Shown here: in pieces, positions 23,885 through 32,700 of the stretch | Position numbering within the stretch: position 1 is the first letter of the stretch | Layout: each line of letters begins with the position of its first letter | Source of the DNA: Clostridium sp. | Lineage (GTDB): Bacteria; Bacillota_A; Clostridia; Lachnospirales; Lachnospiraceae | Length of the DNA stretch: 64,000 nt | Direction of reading: 5' to 3' | NCBI GenBank assembly: GCA_023666975.1 | Contig: JAMPAW010000005.1 | Location: forward strand, 1 to 64,000 | Program-made: the position numbers and the translations under genes | Notes under the pieces: model-generated | What the model saw: the letters and a program-made list of their open reading frames with translations, nothing else | What the model was told of the DNA's origin: nothing | The model's database searches: none

Positions 23885-24280
23885 TTACATCCCCATTATT
23901 TTAGGAGCCACATAAGTAGCTACAGCACCAACAGCCATCCATTCAGCGATTTTACTAACAAAACTAGAAATAAACTTTTTCTTTGTATTCCTTAACTCTT
24001 CAAGGAAAGCTAAATCTTTACGAATCTCTTCTCTATGATCAAATGCAAGACCAAACTGTTCAAGAACAAGTATTGTCTGATCTTTACTTTCCTTGTTTTG
24101 AGTTTCAATCTTTTTTTCAAGCTGCTCAATCTTTTTCTGCGATTCTTTTATTTCTATCAACGCATCAGATATTCTGTTAAAAGCCCCAGCAAGCTCTATA
24201 AAACGTTGATTCAAGTTTTTGACATCAGAAGATAATGCTCCTAACGTCTCATATATTGCGGTTCCATTTTTTTCTGCCAT
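23885..24280 (-). CDS. Coiled-coil protein with C-terminal membrane segment
   Basis: 131 residues. Heptad-rich centre (IEIKESQKKIEQLEKKIETQ) and a C-terminal hydrophobic segment (WMAVGAVATYVAPKIM). Immediately upstream of the endolysin gene, so another holin/antiholin or spanin candidate. Confidence 0.6.
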   Translation of the reverse strand: MAEKNGTAIYETLGALSSDVKNLNQRFIELAGAFNRISDALIEIKESQKKIEQLEKKIETQNKESKDQTILVLEQFGLAFDHREEIRKDLAFLEELRNTKKKFISSFVSKIAEWMAVGAVATYVAPKIMGM

Positions 24281-24289
24281 ATATCTATC

Positions 24290-24943
24290 TTATTTTAATA
24301 ACGGACGAATTTTGGTAAAACAATTGTTCCTGAAAGGCCACTTCGATCCGACAAGTTTCTCTATTTCTTCTATTGTTTGGGAATTGTACTTCTTGGCTTT
24401 AATTACAACAAACTTATCTTTGTTCTTCAAAAGAGCCTTAACATCACTCTTAACCATTTTCCCATGGCTGTAGTGATAATATGTGTTTTTATAAAGCAAA
24501 CCATAAGAACCTAATGGATAAATACCAATCATACTTAAAATTAAGCCTTGAAAATCATTAGGCTTTGTTCTTACAGCAAATATGTCCTTGTCGTTTATTT
24601 TCGCCTTTGGGGCTTTAAGTGAACGATACAAAATATAATATAACCAAGCAGTTAGACCAAACGCTTTAACCACACTAAAACTGTTTCCAATAGGTGTAAA
24701 AGACAAACCAAAAGAAATAATCTCTGTTAGGAAAAACAGTATCTCAAACAAAATTAGAGTTTTTAGCTTTGATTGTGAGTAATCTACAGACTGAAACCAT
24801 CCGATACCCATAATCATGCTCATGATGTATGCGTTCAAAACATATAATTCATATTGAATATTCATACCACCTAAGCCATTGGCGTAGCTGATTAAAAAAA
24901 ACTGCACAGCAAGAGCTGTTAAAATTAGATTAAGTCCTTGCAA
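24290..24943 (-). CDS. Membrane protein of the lysis region
   Basis: 217 residues. Three to four membrane segments in the first ~115 residues (ILTALAVQFFLISYANG, AYIMSMIMGIGWF, LILFEILFFLTEIISFGLSF, FGLTAWLYYILY) and a soluble C-terminal ~95-residue domain ending with a single Cys in NNCFTKIRPLLK. No family recognised; NlpC-like tails can look similar, but no catalytic set is seen. Confidence 0.65.
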   Translation of the reverse strand: MQGLNLILTALAVQFFLISYANGLGGMNIQYELYVLNAYIMSMIMGIGWFQSVDYSQSKLKTLILFEILFFLTEIISFGLSFTPIGNSFSVVKAFGLTAWLYYILYRSLKAPKAKINDKDIFAVRTKPNDFQGLILSMIGIYPLGSYGLLYKNTYYHYSHGKMVKSDVKALLKNKDKFVVIKAKKYNSQTIEEIEKLVGSKWPFRNNCFTKIRPLLK

Positions 24944-25166
24944 AACGAATCCTCCTTGTTATTTTGCCATTATTATAGTAGGTGACTGGAATTGCAGCAT
25001 AGCGTGTATTTCTAGCACCTAGATTCGCACCATCATCCTTGCTTGATTTGTAAGGACTCGCTGCAAATCTTCCTGTTTTTTCATCTCGATAGATTTTGCG
25101 ACCATTATATTCCTCCACCGCTTTCTCTATCTCTTCTGCTTTCTTTCTTATTTCTTCCAATGTCAT
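24930..25166 (-). CDS. Small charged protein
   Basis: 78 residues, with AAGG seven bases before the ATG and a promoter just upstream. Helical acidic start, basic end (ITRRIRFART). First gene of the lysis operon; function unknown. Confidence 0.65.
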   Translation of the reverse strand: MTLEEIRKKAEEIEKAVEEYNGRKIYRDEKTGRFAASPYKSSKDDGANLGARNTRYAAIPVTYYNNGKITRRIRFART

Positions 25167-25183
25167 ATCATCACCTTATTGAA

Positions 25184-25212
25184 AATATAACATAAAAACG
25201 AAGATTAGTCAA
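25184..25212 (-). promoter_or_regulatory. Promoter of lysis operon
   Basis: TTGACT (25207-25212), 17-base spacer ending TGT, TATATT (25184-25189), then six bases to AAGG. One of four promoters sharing this exact fusion with the Shine-Dalgarno. Confidence 0.75.
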
Positions 25213-25219
25213 ATAAAAA

Positions 25220-25292
25220 GCCAGCCGCTAAATACGACTGGCAAATAATAAAAGAAAGATAGGTATGTTTTATTTCCTCATTACAAGAAAAC
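25220..25292 (-). ncRNA. Candidate small RNA
   Basis: A ~73-base unit between a promoter (25299-25327) and a strong terminator: GCCAGTCG/CGGCTGGC (25220-25242) followed by five T. A 29-codon frame from ATG 25290 runs through the terminator but has no ribosome-binding site, so an RNA product is preferred. Target unknown. Confidence 0.55.
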
Positions 25293-25298
25293 ATAAAT

Positions 25299-25327
25299 AC
25301 ATTATCCCAATAAAAACTATATGTCAA
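25299..25327 (-). promoter_or_regulatory. Promoter of candidate small RNA
   Basis: TTGACA (25322-25327), 17-base spacer, TAATGT (25299-25304), immediately after the terminator of the tRNA-Cys unit. Confidence 0.6.
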
Positions 25328-25333
25328 CAAAAA

Positions 25334-25359
25334 AACCTCAAGTCAGAAGACAAGAGGTT
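25334..25359 (-). terminator. Terminator downstream of tRNA-Cys
   Basis: AACCTC..GTC pairs with GAC..GAGGTT around TTCT, followed by a T run on the minus strand. Confidence 0.75.
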
Positions 25360-25431
25360 AAATATTCAGAAGTTATGATTAATTACAGAAAAACAATTAC
25401 AACAAAAATACAGTTGCGTCAATAAAAAAAA

Positions 25432-25505
25432 TGGAGGGGTGTGTATGATTTGAACATACCTTAACGGATTTGCAGTCCGCCGCATAACCGCTCTGCCAAC
25501 ACCCC
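25432..25505 (-). tRNA. tRNA-Cys (GCA)
   Basis: Acceptor GGGGTGT/ACACCCC, anticodon loop CTGCAAA (T33, GCA, A37), T-loop TTCAAAT, U73 discriminator as expected for tRNA-Cys, and an encoded CCA (25432-25434). It lies alone between the structural block and the lysis operon, and a terminator follows. Confidence 0.95.
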
Positions 25506-25540
25506 AAAGATATGTCCTCAATTCCTGAGGACATACTAGA

Positions 25541-26026
25541 TTAGTCTGCAACGAAGTACAAATAACGTTTTAATTTATGGTCCTTCGCATCGACATCATC
25601 TAAGAAGTCACAAGCCATGCAATAGCAAACTTCTGCTATTTTAGCTGCATCTGTTGTTAACTTCTCTATTGACCGAACATAATCAGAATATTGCATATTC
25701 ATAACAATATACATACAAGCAACAGAGTAATCTCCTTTAGATTCATCATGACCTTTTGAGCGAAGATACGAGGCGACTTGCTCATAAGTCCAATAACCAC
25801 CTCTCTGCCCTCTGTAGTCTTCAAATTCACTGACTGTATGTTCGGCTTTTTCTTTTGAGATTTCATCACCATTAATGATAATGTCTAAGTCAAAATACAT
25901 CTCATGTCTTTCCTCTTTATCAAGAGATTCGATATGTTCAGCAATAACTTCAGAAATTTCTTCCATTTTACTGTCTGGGAGATGTTTATCGACAGCCTCT
26001 CTCATTAACTTCTTAAATTTATGCAT
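25541..26026 (-). CDS. Conserved-looking phage protein of unknown function
   Basis: 161 residues, acidic, helical. The motif RGGYWTYEQVASYLRSKGHD followed by CMYIVMNMQYSDY suggests a compact helical domain seen in gut phages. It starts where the upstream small gene ends. Function unknown. Confidence 0.65.
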   Translation of the reverse strand: MHKFKKLMREAVDKHLPDSKMEEISEVIAEHIESLDKEERHEMYFDLDIIINGDEISKEKAEHTVSEFEDYRGQRGGYWTYEQVASYLRSKGHDESKGDYSVACMYIVMNMQYSDYVRSIEKLTTDAAKIAEVCYCMACDFLDDVDAKDHKLKRYLYFVAD

Positions 26027-26186
26027 TGTCTTTTCCTATTATTTTATCTAGTTTAGAGTTGATTTCCGTTAGTATAATCTCTGATGTTACATTTGAAGTA
26101 GATCTCCAATCATCGTCTTTTGAGAAAAAAATAACTAAAACAAAAATTATAAAGCTAACCCAACCTAATTTTTCACTTTCGCTCAC
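26019..26186 (-). CDS. Small GTG-initiated membrane protein
   Basis: 55 residues from GTG 26186, with AAAGGAAA upstream. One N-terminal membrane helix (LGWVSFIIFVLVIFF) and a polar tail. It overlaps the neighbours on both sides, consistent with operon coupling. Confidence 0.5.
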   Translation of the reverse strand: MSESEKLGWVSFIIFVLVIFFSKDDDWRSTSNVTSEIILTEINSKLDKIIGKDNA

Positions 26187-26385
26187 CGACTATTTCCTTT
26201 ATGTCTTTAAGCTCCTGCATCATTAATTCCAGATAATCTTTGTTCTGATGTTGTAATTCCTTGAATATCTTTTGCGATTCCTTGTGTTGAACATTTAGAA
26301 ATATGTTTATCACTCCGGCTACATCCGATATTAGGGAGAACAGCTCCGTCAATCCCAGTTGAGAGTTTTGATTTTGGTACCGCAT
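26173..26385 (-). CDS. Small amphipathic coiled-coil protein
   Basis: 70 residues with a hydrophobic stretch (LFSLISDVAGVINIFLNVQ) and a coiled-coil tail (ELMMQELKDIKEIVGERK). It overlaps the ORF at 26207-26509 by 179 bases in another frame; one of them may be shorter, or the two may be joined by a frameshift. Confidence 0.5.
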   Translation of the reverse strand: MRYQNQNSQLGLTELFSLISDVAGVINIFLNVQHKESQKIFKELQHQNKDYLELMMQELKDIKEIVGERK

Positions 26386-26509
26386 CTTTTACACTCTCTT
26401 TTATGGCTTCATAGCCTTTACTTATAACTTTGTTAGCGAAGTCTTTTCCTTCCTGTGTCCTTATCACCCACTCTAGAAAAGCCCCAGCAGCCATATACAT
26501 TATCTTCAT
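26207..26509 (-). CDS. Small helical ORF overlapping the next gene
   Basis: Up to 100 residues. The first ~55 residues (AAGAFLEWVIRTQEGKDFANK) look like a real helical protein; the rest overlaps the coiled-coil gene and has no clear features. A weak AAGGG precedes the ATG. Confidence 0.4.
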   Translation of the reverse strand: MKIMYMAAGAFLEWVIRTQEGKDFANKVISKGYEAIKESVKDAVPKSKLSTGIDGAVLPNIGCSRSDKHISKCSTQGIAKDIQGITTSEQRLSGINDAGA

Positions 26510-26615
26510 CTTTTAGAACCCTTAAGACATCCTCAGAAGTCTTTAAGGTTGAAGAAACTCTCTCGCTTAAAGACTTAAGGACATCAGATAAATCATCTAA
26601 TAAAGCGTTATACAT
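26433..26615 (-). CDS. Small helical protein
   Basis: 60 residues from the ATG that overlaps the stop of the upstream gene (ATGTATAA). Sequence NALLDDLSDVLKSLSERVSS. The longer frame from 26738 lies within the upstream gene and is rejected. Confidence 0.5.
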   Translation of the reverse strand: MYNALLDDLSDVLKSLSERVSSTLKTSEDVLRVLKDEDNVYGCWGFSRVGDKDTGRKRLR

Positions 26616-27018
26616 TTGCTTTCTTAGCAGATTGAACAGTCGCAGTCTCAACTGCTGAAGCAGCAGCGACAACTGGAGCAACATAGCTTGTGCGACAAAC
26701 TGGACACTGTAAAGAGAAATGAACAGGGTTATTACCATATACCATACGATACATAGTACGGCATCTAATCTGATCAGCTCTCAAATAGTTTCCTGTAACA
26801 ACATTGACAGGAACGTTTGTCAAACCATCACTTAAAAATACCTGAGCAGTCCCAGCCGTGGATGGTATTGTCTGACACAAGATAACGTTAAGTTTCTGCA
26901 AATTTGTAAGAGTTGAGAACTGGATTCCTGGAAGAGTGATATACAAATCAGCACCAACCATTGTCACGGCAGAACTTCTTACAGTAATAGGCAAAGCACA
27001 ATCACAACAACATGACAT
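26608..27018 (-). CDS. Cysteine-rich, probable virion-associated protein
   Basis: 136 residues from the ATG eight bases after AAAGGA. It begins SCCCDCALPITVRSSAV, then a beta-rich domain (ADLYITLPGIQFSTL, QTIPSTAGTAQVFLSDG) and a CPVC near the end. Proteins of this layout recur in gut phages next to small membrane-anchored proteins; their role is unknown to me. Confidence 0.6.
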   Translation of the reverse strand: MSCCCDCALPITVRSSAVTMVGADLYITLPGIQFSTLTNLQKLNVILCQTIPSTAGTAQVFLSDGLTNVPVNVVTGNYLRADQIRCRTMYRMVYGNNPVHFSLQCPVCRTSYVAPVVAAASAVETATVQSAKKANV

Positions 27019-27112
27019 AATAATATTCCTTTCAAGATTTTTAATCTGAGTAAATTCATTTACACCATCCCCCACCACCTTAGCAGTAGGGGAGAAGTGT
27101 AAAGAGTATTGA

Positions 27113-27670
27113 CTAAACTAAGCCATTACGAACAGAACAACCACAGCCACAATCGGAGAAAGAGCGGGCATTCAATCCAAAACCATTTACGTTAGCTTCA
27201 CTTGGGCAAGACACTTGCAGCCCATATACAGGTGCACGTCTCAACATCTGACAATTAATGTCAGCCAAGGTAGCATCGATCTGGTTAAATCTTTCGTTCA
27301 AGCTGTTGGCCAAAGTCATTCTTTCTATAGTTGCGTTTTTCTCAGACAAAGCCAAGTTGAACGCATTTTGCTGAGCAAGGTTATTCATCTTCAAGTCGAA
27401 CAATTTCTCACCCTGAGCAGCATCATACTGAGCACGAAGCTGAGCAGAAATAGCATCTGTAGACTTACGGTTTTCATCTATGATTCGGAAGTTTGTTTCA
27501 GCGGCAGTAATCAAGCCCTGACGTTCCACTTGGCAGTTGGAAACAACGTTACAACCATTGTCACCACATCCATAGTTTCCGAAACGATTGTATCCAGAAC
27601 CACCGATGAAGAACCATAAGATGAGGACGATAAATATTACCCAACCCCAGCTAAAGTTTTCTTTATCCAT
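27113..27670 (-). CDS. Membrane-anchored coiled-coil protein with Cys-rich tail
   Basis: 185 residues. One N-terminal membrane helix (WGWVIFIVLILWFFIGG), a Gly/Asn/Cys segment, a central coiled coil (~55-140) and a C-terminus with SDCGCGCS. It is adjacent to the Cys-rich beta protein; the two may act together. Function unknown. Confidence 0.6.
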   Translation of the reverse strand: MDKENFSWGWVIFIVLILWFFIGGSGYNRFGNYGCGDNGCNVVSNCQVERQGLITAAETNFRIIDENRKSTDAISAQLRAQYDAAQGEKLFDLKMNNLAQQNAFNLALSEKNATIERMTLANSLNERFNQIDATLADINCQMLRRAPVYGLQVSCPSEANVNGFGLNARSFSDCGCGCSVRNGLV

Positions 27671-27693
27671 AATAATATCCTTTGTTTAGTGCG

Positions 27694-28041
27694 TTAAAGT
27701 TTAGCGAGACCATTTTTAAGTCTCTCAATATCTACATCCTGCACTTGAGATGTAGAATTGTTTGTCTGCGATAATTCTTGAAGATTAGCCGCAGCAGAAT
27801 TTTTATCTAACCCCATAATGTTTAGCAACGATTGAGCTTGAGGAGTATCCATTTTTTGAATTAAATTGTTAATAAATTGACTGGAAACATTAGCTTCTCG
27901 ATAAGCAGCTAAAGCATCTCCATTATTTTTTTCCATTAGAGCTTGAGCCTTTTGGACAGCCTGTCCTAGTTTCGACTGGGATTGTCCGGTCAGGGAGAAT
28001 ATCTGGCTCGCTATTGGAAGTAACTTTTGGATGTCGAACAT
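27694..28041 (-). CDS. Small helical protein
   Basis: 115 residues, helical, Gln/Ala/Asn-rich (LTGQSQSKLGQAVQKAQALM). It overlaps the upstream gene by 119 bases out of frame. Function unknown. Confidence 0.55.
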   Translation of the reverse strand: MFDIQKLLPIASQIFSLTGQSQSKLGQAVQKAQALMEKNNGDALAAYREANVSSQFINNLIQKMDTPQAQSLLNIMGLDKNSAAANLQELSQTNNSTSQVQDVDIERLKNGLAKL

Positions 28042-28351
28042 TATTGTTATCTTTCATAATACTTATTTCTTCTTGCAGAGATTTTAATTGTTGCATCATA
28101 GCCCCCATCATCTCTGTTTGCTCTTTTGCTATTTCTTCAGGTGTCTTTTCTTTGGGTATTGCACCTAGTTCTACGAGTTTATTATAATATTGATCGCAAA
28201 TACCCTTTAGCTCAAGATATGCTTGAGCAGACACACCTAAATTACCGATTCTGTTTCCCAAGTAATCAGTTTGAAAAATATTCTTGCCATCTACGCAGCA
28301 CATCATAAGATTATTGTAGTAAGATGTTCTTTCGTGTGTTGTCAAATTCAT
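27923..28351 (-). CDS. Helical protein of unknown function
   Basis: 142 residues. The first ~100 are helical with LELKGICDQYYNKLVELGAI and a Met/Gln-rich coiled coil; the C-terminal ~40 are Pro/Thr/Ser-rich and overlap the next gene. Confidence 0.55.
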   Translation of the reverse strand: MNLTTHERTSYYNNLMMCCVDGKNIFQTDYLGNRIGNLGVSAQAYLELKGICDQYYNKLVELGAIPKEKTPEEIAKEQTEMMGAMMQQLKSLQEEISIMKDNNNVRHPKVTSNSEPDILPDRTIPVETRTGCPKGSSSNGKK

Positions 28352-28408
28352 TATAACCTCGTTTCCATCTACACTTATAATGTATCATAAAAACGAGGCT
28401 ATGATTTT

Positions 28409-28687
28409 CTAAAACAATTCTAAATTTACTGAAAAATTTTTGCAGAATTTTGCAAAATCTAGCATCTGATTGATGCCACGAGTACATTTTCGACTAATGG
28501 AACTAATGTTTGTGTGTTTCTGCATTGATACTTTTGTGAGATTCCACTTCTTTTTATATCTAAGCAAACAATATTCTTTTTCTTCCTCGGAGAGACCTGA
28601 CTTCTCCATAATGAGAGATATTCTTTCCATATTCTTAGTCTTAAGAAATTCACGCATTTCTTTTGGCGTTTCTGGGGTTTTGTTCAT
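28409..28687 (-). CDS. Small HTH protein
   Basis: 92 residues. GLSEEEKEYCLLRYKKKWNL followed by SISRKCTRGINQML resembles a sigma-70 region 4-like or simple helix-turn-helix, as found in small phage transcription or late-gene proteins. No further evidence. Confidence 0.55.
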   Translation of the reverse strand: MNKTPETPKEMREFLKTKNMERISLIMEKSGLSEEEKEYCLLRYKKKWNLTKVSMQKHTNISSISRKCTRGINQMLDFAKFCKNFSVNLELF

Positions 28688-28795
28688 GTTTGTTCCTGTT
28701 GTTTTCGTGTTTGTTTGTTTACTTTAATAATATATTAATGTAAATGACCTTAAAATAAAGCCAAATAGCTAACATTACTGATGTCAAATATTTTC

Positions 28796-29341
28796 TCATA
28801 ATAATCCGTATCCTACCATTGCTCCAGTAAAGAGTTCCGCCCAATTCGTAGGAGAACTTGCTAATTTGCAAGGCGGAAGATTTATCCAGAAGCAAGCATT
28901 GTAAATAAATGCAATAGACAATCCAACCAATAGAAAATGGCTACCAACAAAAAAGGTTATTGGAATTGACCATAAGGTATACCTCAAAAGTAAGCCGATG
29001 AAGCAGTACTGTCGAGAGCGAGGTACAAATCCCAAACACTCATTAACTGGACGTACTATCCAATCCATAGAAGGTTTGCGTCCTTTATTTTCCTGCTCAT
29101 CTATATATGCATCTGATTCTGTTGAACAAAGAAAGTAGTAAAAATGTGATTTGCAAAAGAACATATAAACAAAGAAAGCTATCAATAAGGAAGCCCACCA
29201 AGTAAAACCTTTTGCAAAGAATTCCCAACAGAATACTGAAAACAATAAAAAAGCACATTGAATGCCACGTTTTTCTAGAATGTCATATTTAGAATCAAAC
29301 CCACCAAAAAATCTGCGCCATATAGATATTATAATACCCAC
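28796..29341 (-). CDS. Phage membrane protein
   Basis: 181 residues from GTG 29341, with AAAGGAGG six bases upstream. Four or more membrane segments flank a soluble loop (DEQENKGRKPSMDWIVRPVN). RSRQYCFIGLLLRYTLWS and NWAELFTGAMVGYG are patterns I associate with a conserved phage membrane family of unknown function. Confidence 0.7.
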   Translation of the reverse strand: MGIIISIWRRFFGGFDSKYDILEKRGIQCAFLLFSVFCWEFFAKGFTWWASLLIAFFVYMFFCKSHFYYFLCSTESDAYIDEQENKGRKPSMDWIVRPVNECLGFVPRSRQYCFIGLLLRYTLWSIPITFFVGSHFLLVGLSIAFIYNACFWINLPPCKLASSPTNWAELFTGAMVGYGLL

Positions 29342-29378
29342 GGCGAGCCTCCTTTCATAAAGATTTCATTAGCTATAC

Positions 29379-29407
29379 ATTTTATCATAAATTAGACAAA
29401 AAATCAA
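29379..29407 (-). promoter_or_regulatory. Promoter of membrane-protein gene
   Basis: TTGATT (29402-29407), 17-base spacer ending TGA, TAAAAT (29379-29384). Confidence 0.6.
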
Positions 29408-29757
29408 ATATACGGATTTTCTTCTCTGATTTTGTCTTTGCTCTCTAACCAAGCCTGTTTCAGTTCTTCAGCATCATCAGATCCTCTTGCCATTGCCTCT
29501 AAATAATCATTGCGAATCATATCAGAAGTCTGCATATAGAGCTGTTCACGGGTTGCCCGAATAGCTTCGTTCTGTTCTTCAATTGATACTTCACAAATGT
29601 AATTTCCATTTCTCAAGAAATATTCTTTGTCTGTTTCTTCAATCTTAACAAAACTTACGCAAGGCATATTTTCAAGTTCTTCTCTTGTTTCAGCAATATG
29701 ACTGATAAACAAAGTTGAAACTTCGTCATTATTAAATTCTTGATAACCTAAAAACAT
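29404..29757 (-). CDS. Tail fibre assembly-like protein
   Basis: 117 residues from the ATG eight bases after GGGAGC. ENMPCVSFVKIEETDKEYFL then helical QNEAIRATREQLYMQTSD and AEELKQAWLESKDKIR resemble the C-terminal helices of phage tail fibre assembly chaperones. It lies directly downstream of the largest fibre gene, where such chaperones are usual. Confidence 0.6.
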   Translation of the reverse strand: MFLGYQEFNNDEVSTLFISHIAETREELENMPCVSFVKIEETDKEYFLRNGNYICEVSIEEQNEAIRATREQLYMQTSDMIRNDYLEAMARGSDDAEELKQAWLESKDKIREENPYI

Positions 29758-29758
29758 A

Positions 29759-32700
29759 TTAATTGCTCCCATTCGCATAAATAAATCTTAATTGATAAGG
29801 TGTTGCACTATAATACCTAATAGATACAGAATCCTCCCTAGAACAAGGTAAGAAAATTTCCATACCATTGCCTACACCCAATGAAGAATGAATTTGACTT
29901 GATAAACCTGTAACTGTATTAACAAGTGTTGCCCAAGAAGCAGTAGAACTTGTTCTGCATCCAAATGAAAAATATCCATCATCAGGTGCAACATAAACTG
30001 CGCCACTTGCTCCAGCAGAAAGATCAATATATTTATCAGAAGGCATAGCAGCATGAGCCATAGCCTTTTTAGCCTCAGAAGATAAATTACTAAAATCTTT
30101 ATTAGCCTTGTTATGGAATTGTTCTAATATTCTACCAGCGTTAATAAGATTTGCGTCTTGTACTGTTTCCCCCACATAAAAGTAAAGATATGCTTCAGTT
30201 GCACGTTGTTGAACAGGTGCGTTGTCTTGATATGTTGATGAGAATAATGAAGCGTCAAAACCGATTCTATTAGAATATGCACCTGTTGTTTCACCGCCAT
30301 AAGGATTTGGTAATACCTGAAAAACCCCTTGAGCACCGGATACACCCGCATCGCAATAAACTTCACCAGTAAGATTAGGCAAACTTTCATCTACATAATC
30401 ACCAGCACCATTTCTTATGCCGACAACGTTATATTTACTTCTTGGTAACTTAAATCTTTGATTTGTACCATCAATCATATAATACCAAGAAACACCTTCA
30501 TCATTATATATTTTATCAATGTAAGAGTTCTGAGAACCCTCAGCAATTTTATAACCTTTAGGAGTTCTTCTATAAGAAACCATATTTTTATAGGGTGTCC
30601 AAGAAGGGGAAAGACTCAGCTGGAAGGTTAATTCTTTTAAGTCAATTTTACCCAAAAAGGCATTTTGGTATACAGTTCCTCCTTGATCTACACCAACTAA
30701 GAAATTTCCGGCAATAGAGGATATAGGACCTACATTAGATACTGATTTTAATCTGTTCCAAGATTGTTGTTCTTCATCCCATAAATCTAAATAATAGGTT
30801 TTTGATGAAAGAATGTATCCACATCGTAATTTATAAAAAGTATTTGTTGTAACAAATGCACTTGTATCTAGTGTAAAAAGATTTGTAGTCGTCCCGTTAG
30901 TAAAGCTTTCAAATCTAAAGGCTCCATTTCTAACTGATATCCCAATATGTTGGTAGGGAACCGATGTAGAAATAATACTTTGGTCTGATTGGACATCATT
31001 TCCTGTATAAAATGATGTCTGGATATACCAATCCTGGTCTCCTCCGAAGAACCCTAAATTAGGAACAATATAATTACTTGTTGTGAAATTAGAAGCAAAA
31101 TATTGATTATCAATATTAATATCCCCCCTTGTTGTAAACTGAGGAGTATAGTAATCTTTCTGTTCTAAACTATCATTGCTTGTGTATTCGGACAATATTT
31201 CATTATATGCCGCTAGGTAAACACTTCCTTCTTTCCATTCAAAATCATCGGATCTAACCCAACTAATATTATTTAATTCATGATCAGACCATTTTATATC
31301 AAAAAGAGAAAATGGATTATTAAGTTCTATTTCGCGAGTTACATCAATAGATTCTTCCGTACCTGTTGCGACTTGAATGAAGTATAAATATTGAACAGCC
31401 TCTTGTTGAACTGGAGCATTATCTTTGTAGGTTGAAGAAGAGCGAGAAGCATCAATATGTAAATCATAGTTTTTAGAACCGCTCTGATAATTAGGTACAG
31501 CCGTTCCTTTTGTATCTGCATATAATGCTCCCTCGGTATCATCATCAAAAATTCCTACATAACTATGAACCGAATCATTAATATTTGGCAAACTTTCAGC
31601 TTTAATTCCGCCTAACAAAGCTAAGTCTTGCAATCCATTGATATTAACAACTTTAGGAAGTCTGATTGTTCCATCTTCCTCATCGATTACAAACTTACCA
31701 CATTGTCCTAATTTAGAATTTGTTACTTCTGCTTGCCAATTTGTTTCGGTTGTAAATAAGTTTGGATTGGTATCTCTAATATCTTTAAGGAAATTCAAAA
31801 AACCGCTAAATTGAACAGAACTAATTAACTGTCCATTTAATATTCTACGCAGATTCTGAGATTCATTAACAAATAAAGAGATACCAATATCGCCTATCTT
31901 TGCACTACCACCACCTAAAGAAATTTCTTCCCAGGCTTCTGTATCTGTTAATGGTTGAGTGTTATTGTCAACTAAAGATTTATATATCTTTACATCTTCA
32001 CCAGAAACAATTACAAGCTCATTAAGGCTATAAGATTGTTCTGGATTATATACTAAGATGCCATCAGCGTTTTGACCTTTTGGTCCTTTGATATTTACAG
32101 TAGCAGGATTGGTTAACATACCATTGTTTGTCCAAGACAAATCTCCAGACTCTGATACACTTGGTGTGTAATATGGTCCTTCGTTTCCTTTATCTCCTTT
32201 CTCACCTTGAGGTCCTTGAAGCCCTTGATCTCCTTTATCACCCTTTGGACCTTGGAAAATTTCAAGAGCAAGAAGAGTAGATGTGTCTACTGGAACATCT
32301 TCTGGAGTATTAGCTATTGCCATACTTAAATCAGCATAACCACGAGATGAATGTTCGTTCTGACCTGGAGCAATTGTATCAACTTCTTCATCTTCACCAG
32401 TAGCCCAAATTCTACCAATACGTTTGGTTTCATTTTGGATTTCTTCTGCTTTATTCTCAATGAGAGAAATTTGATTATTACCAATAGATACAACAAGGTT
32501 TCTTTGTGCTTCACCTTCATCTGTTATTTCTATCTTCTTAGCAGATATATCTGAAAGAGCATTGACTTTTGTTGTATTTATATCATTTACAGCATTTGTT
32601 TTTGCAATACCAATCTCATCTAAAGCTATTATTTGATCGGTTTCGACATTTGCAACAGCTACATTACCAGCATCTACTATATTAGAAATTGATTGCTCTA

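Noticed and set aside
26616..26738. N-terminal extension of the small helical gene
   Set aside because: Entirely within the upstream Cys-rich gene; the internal ATG overlaps the upstream stop.
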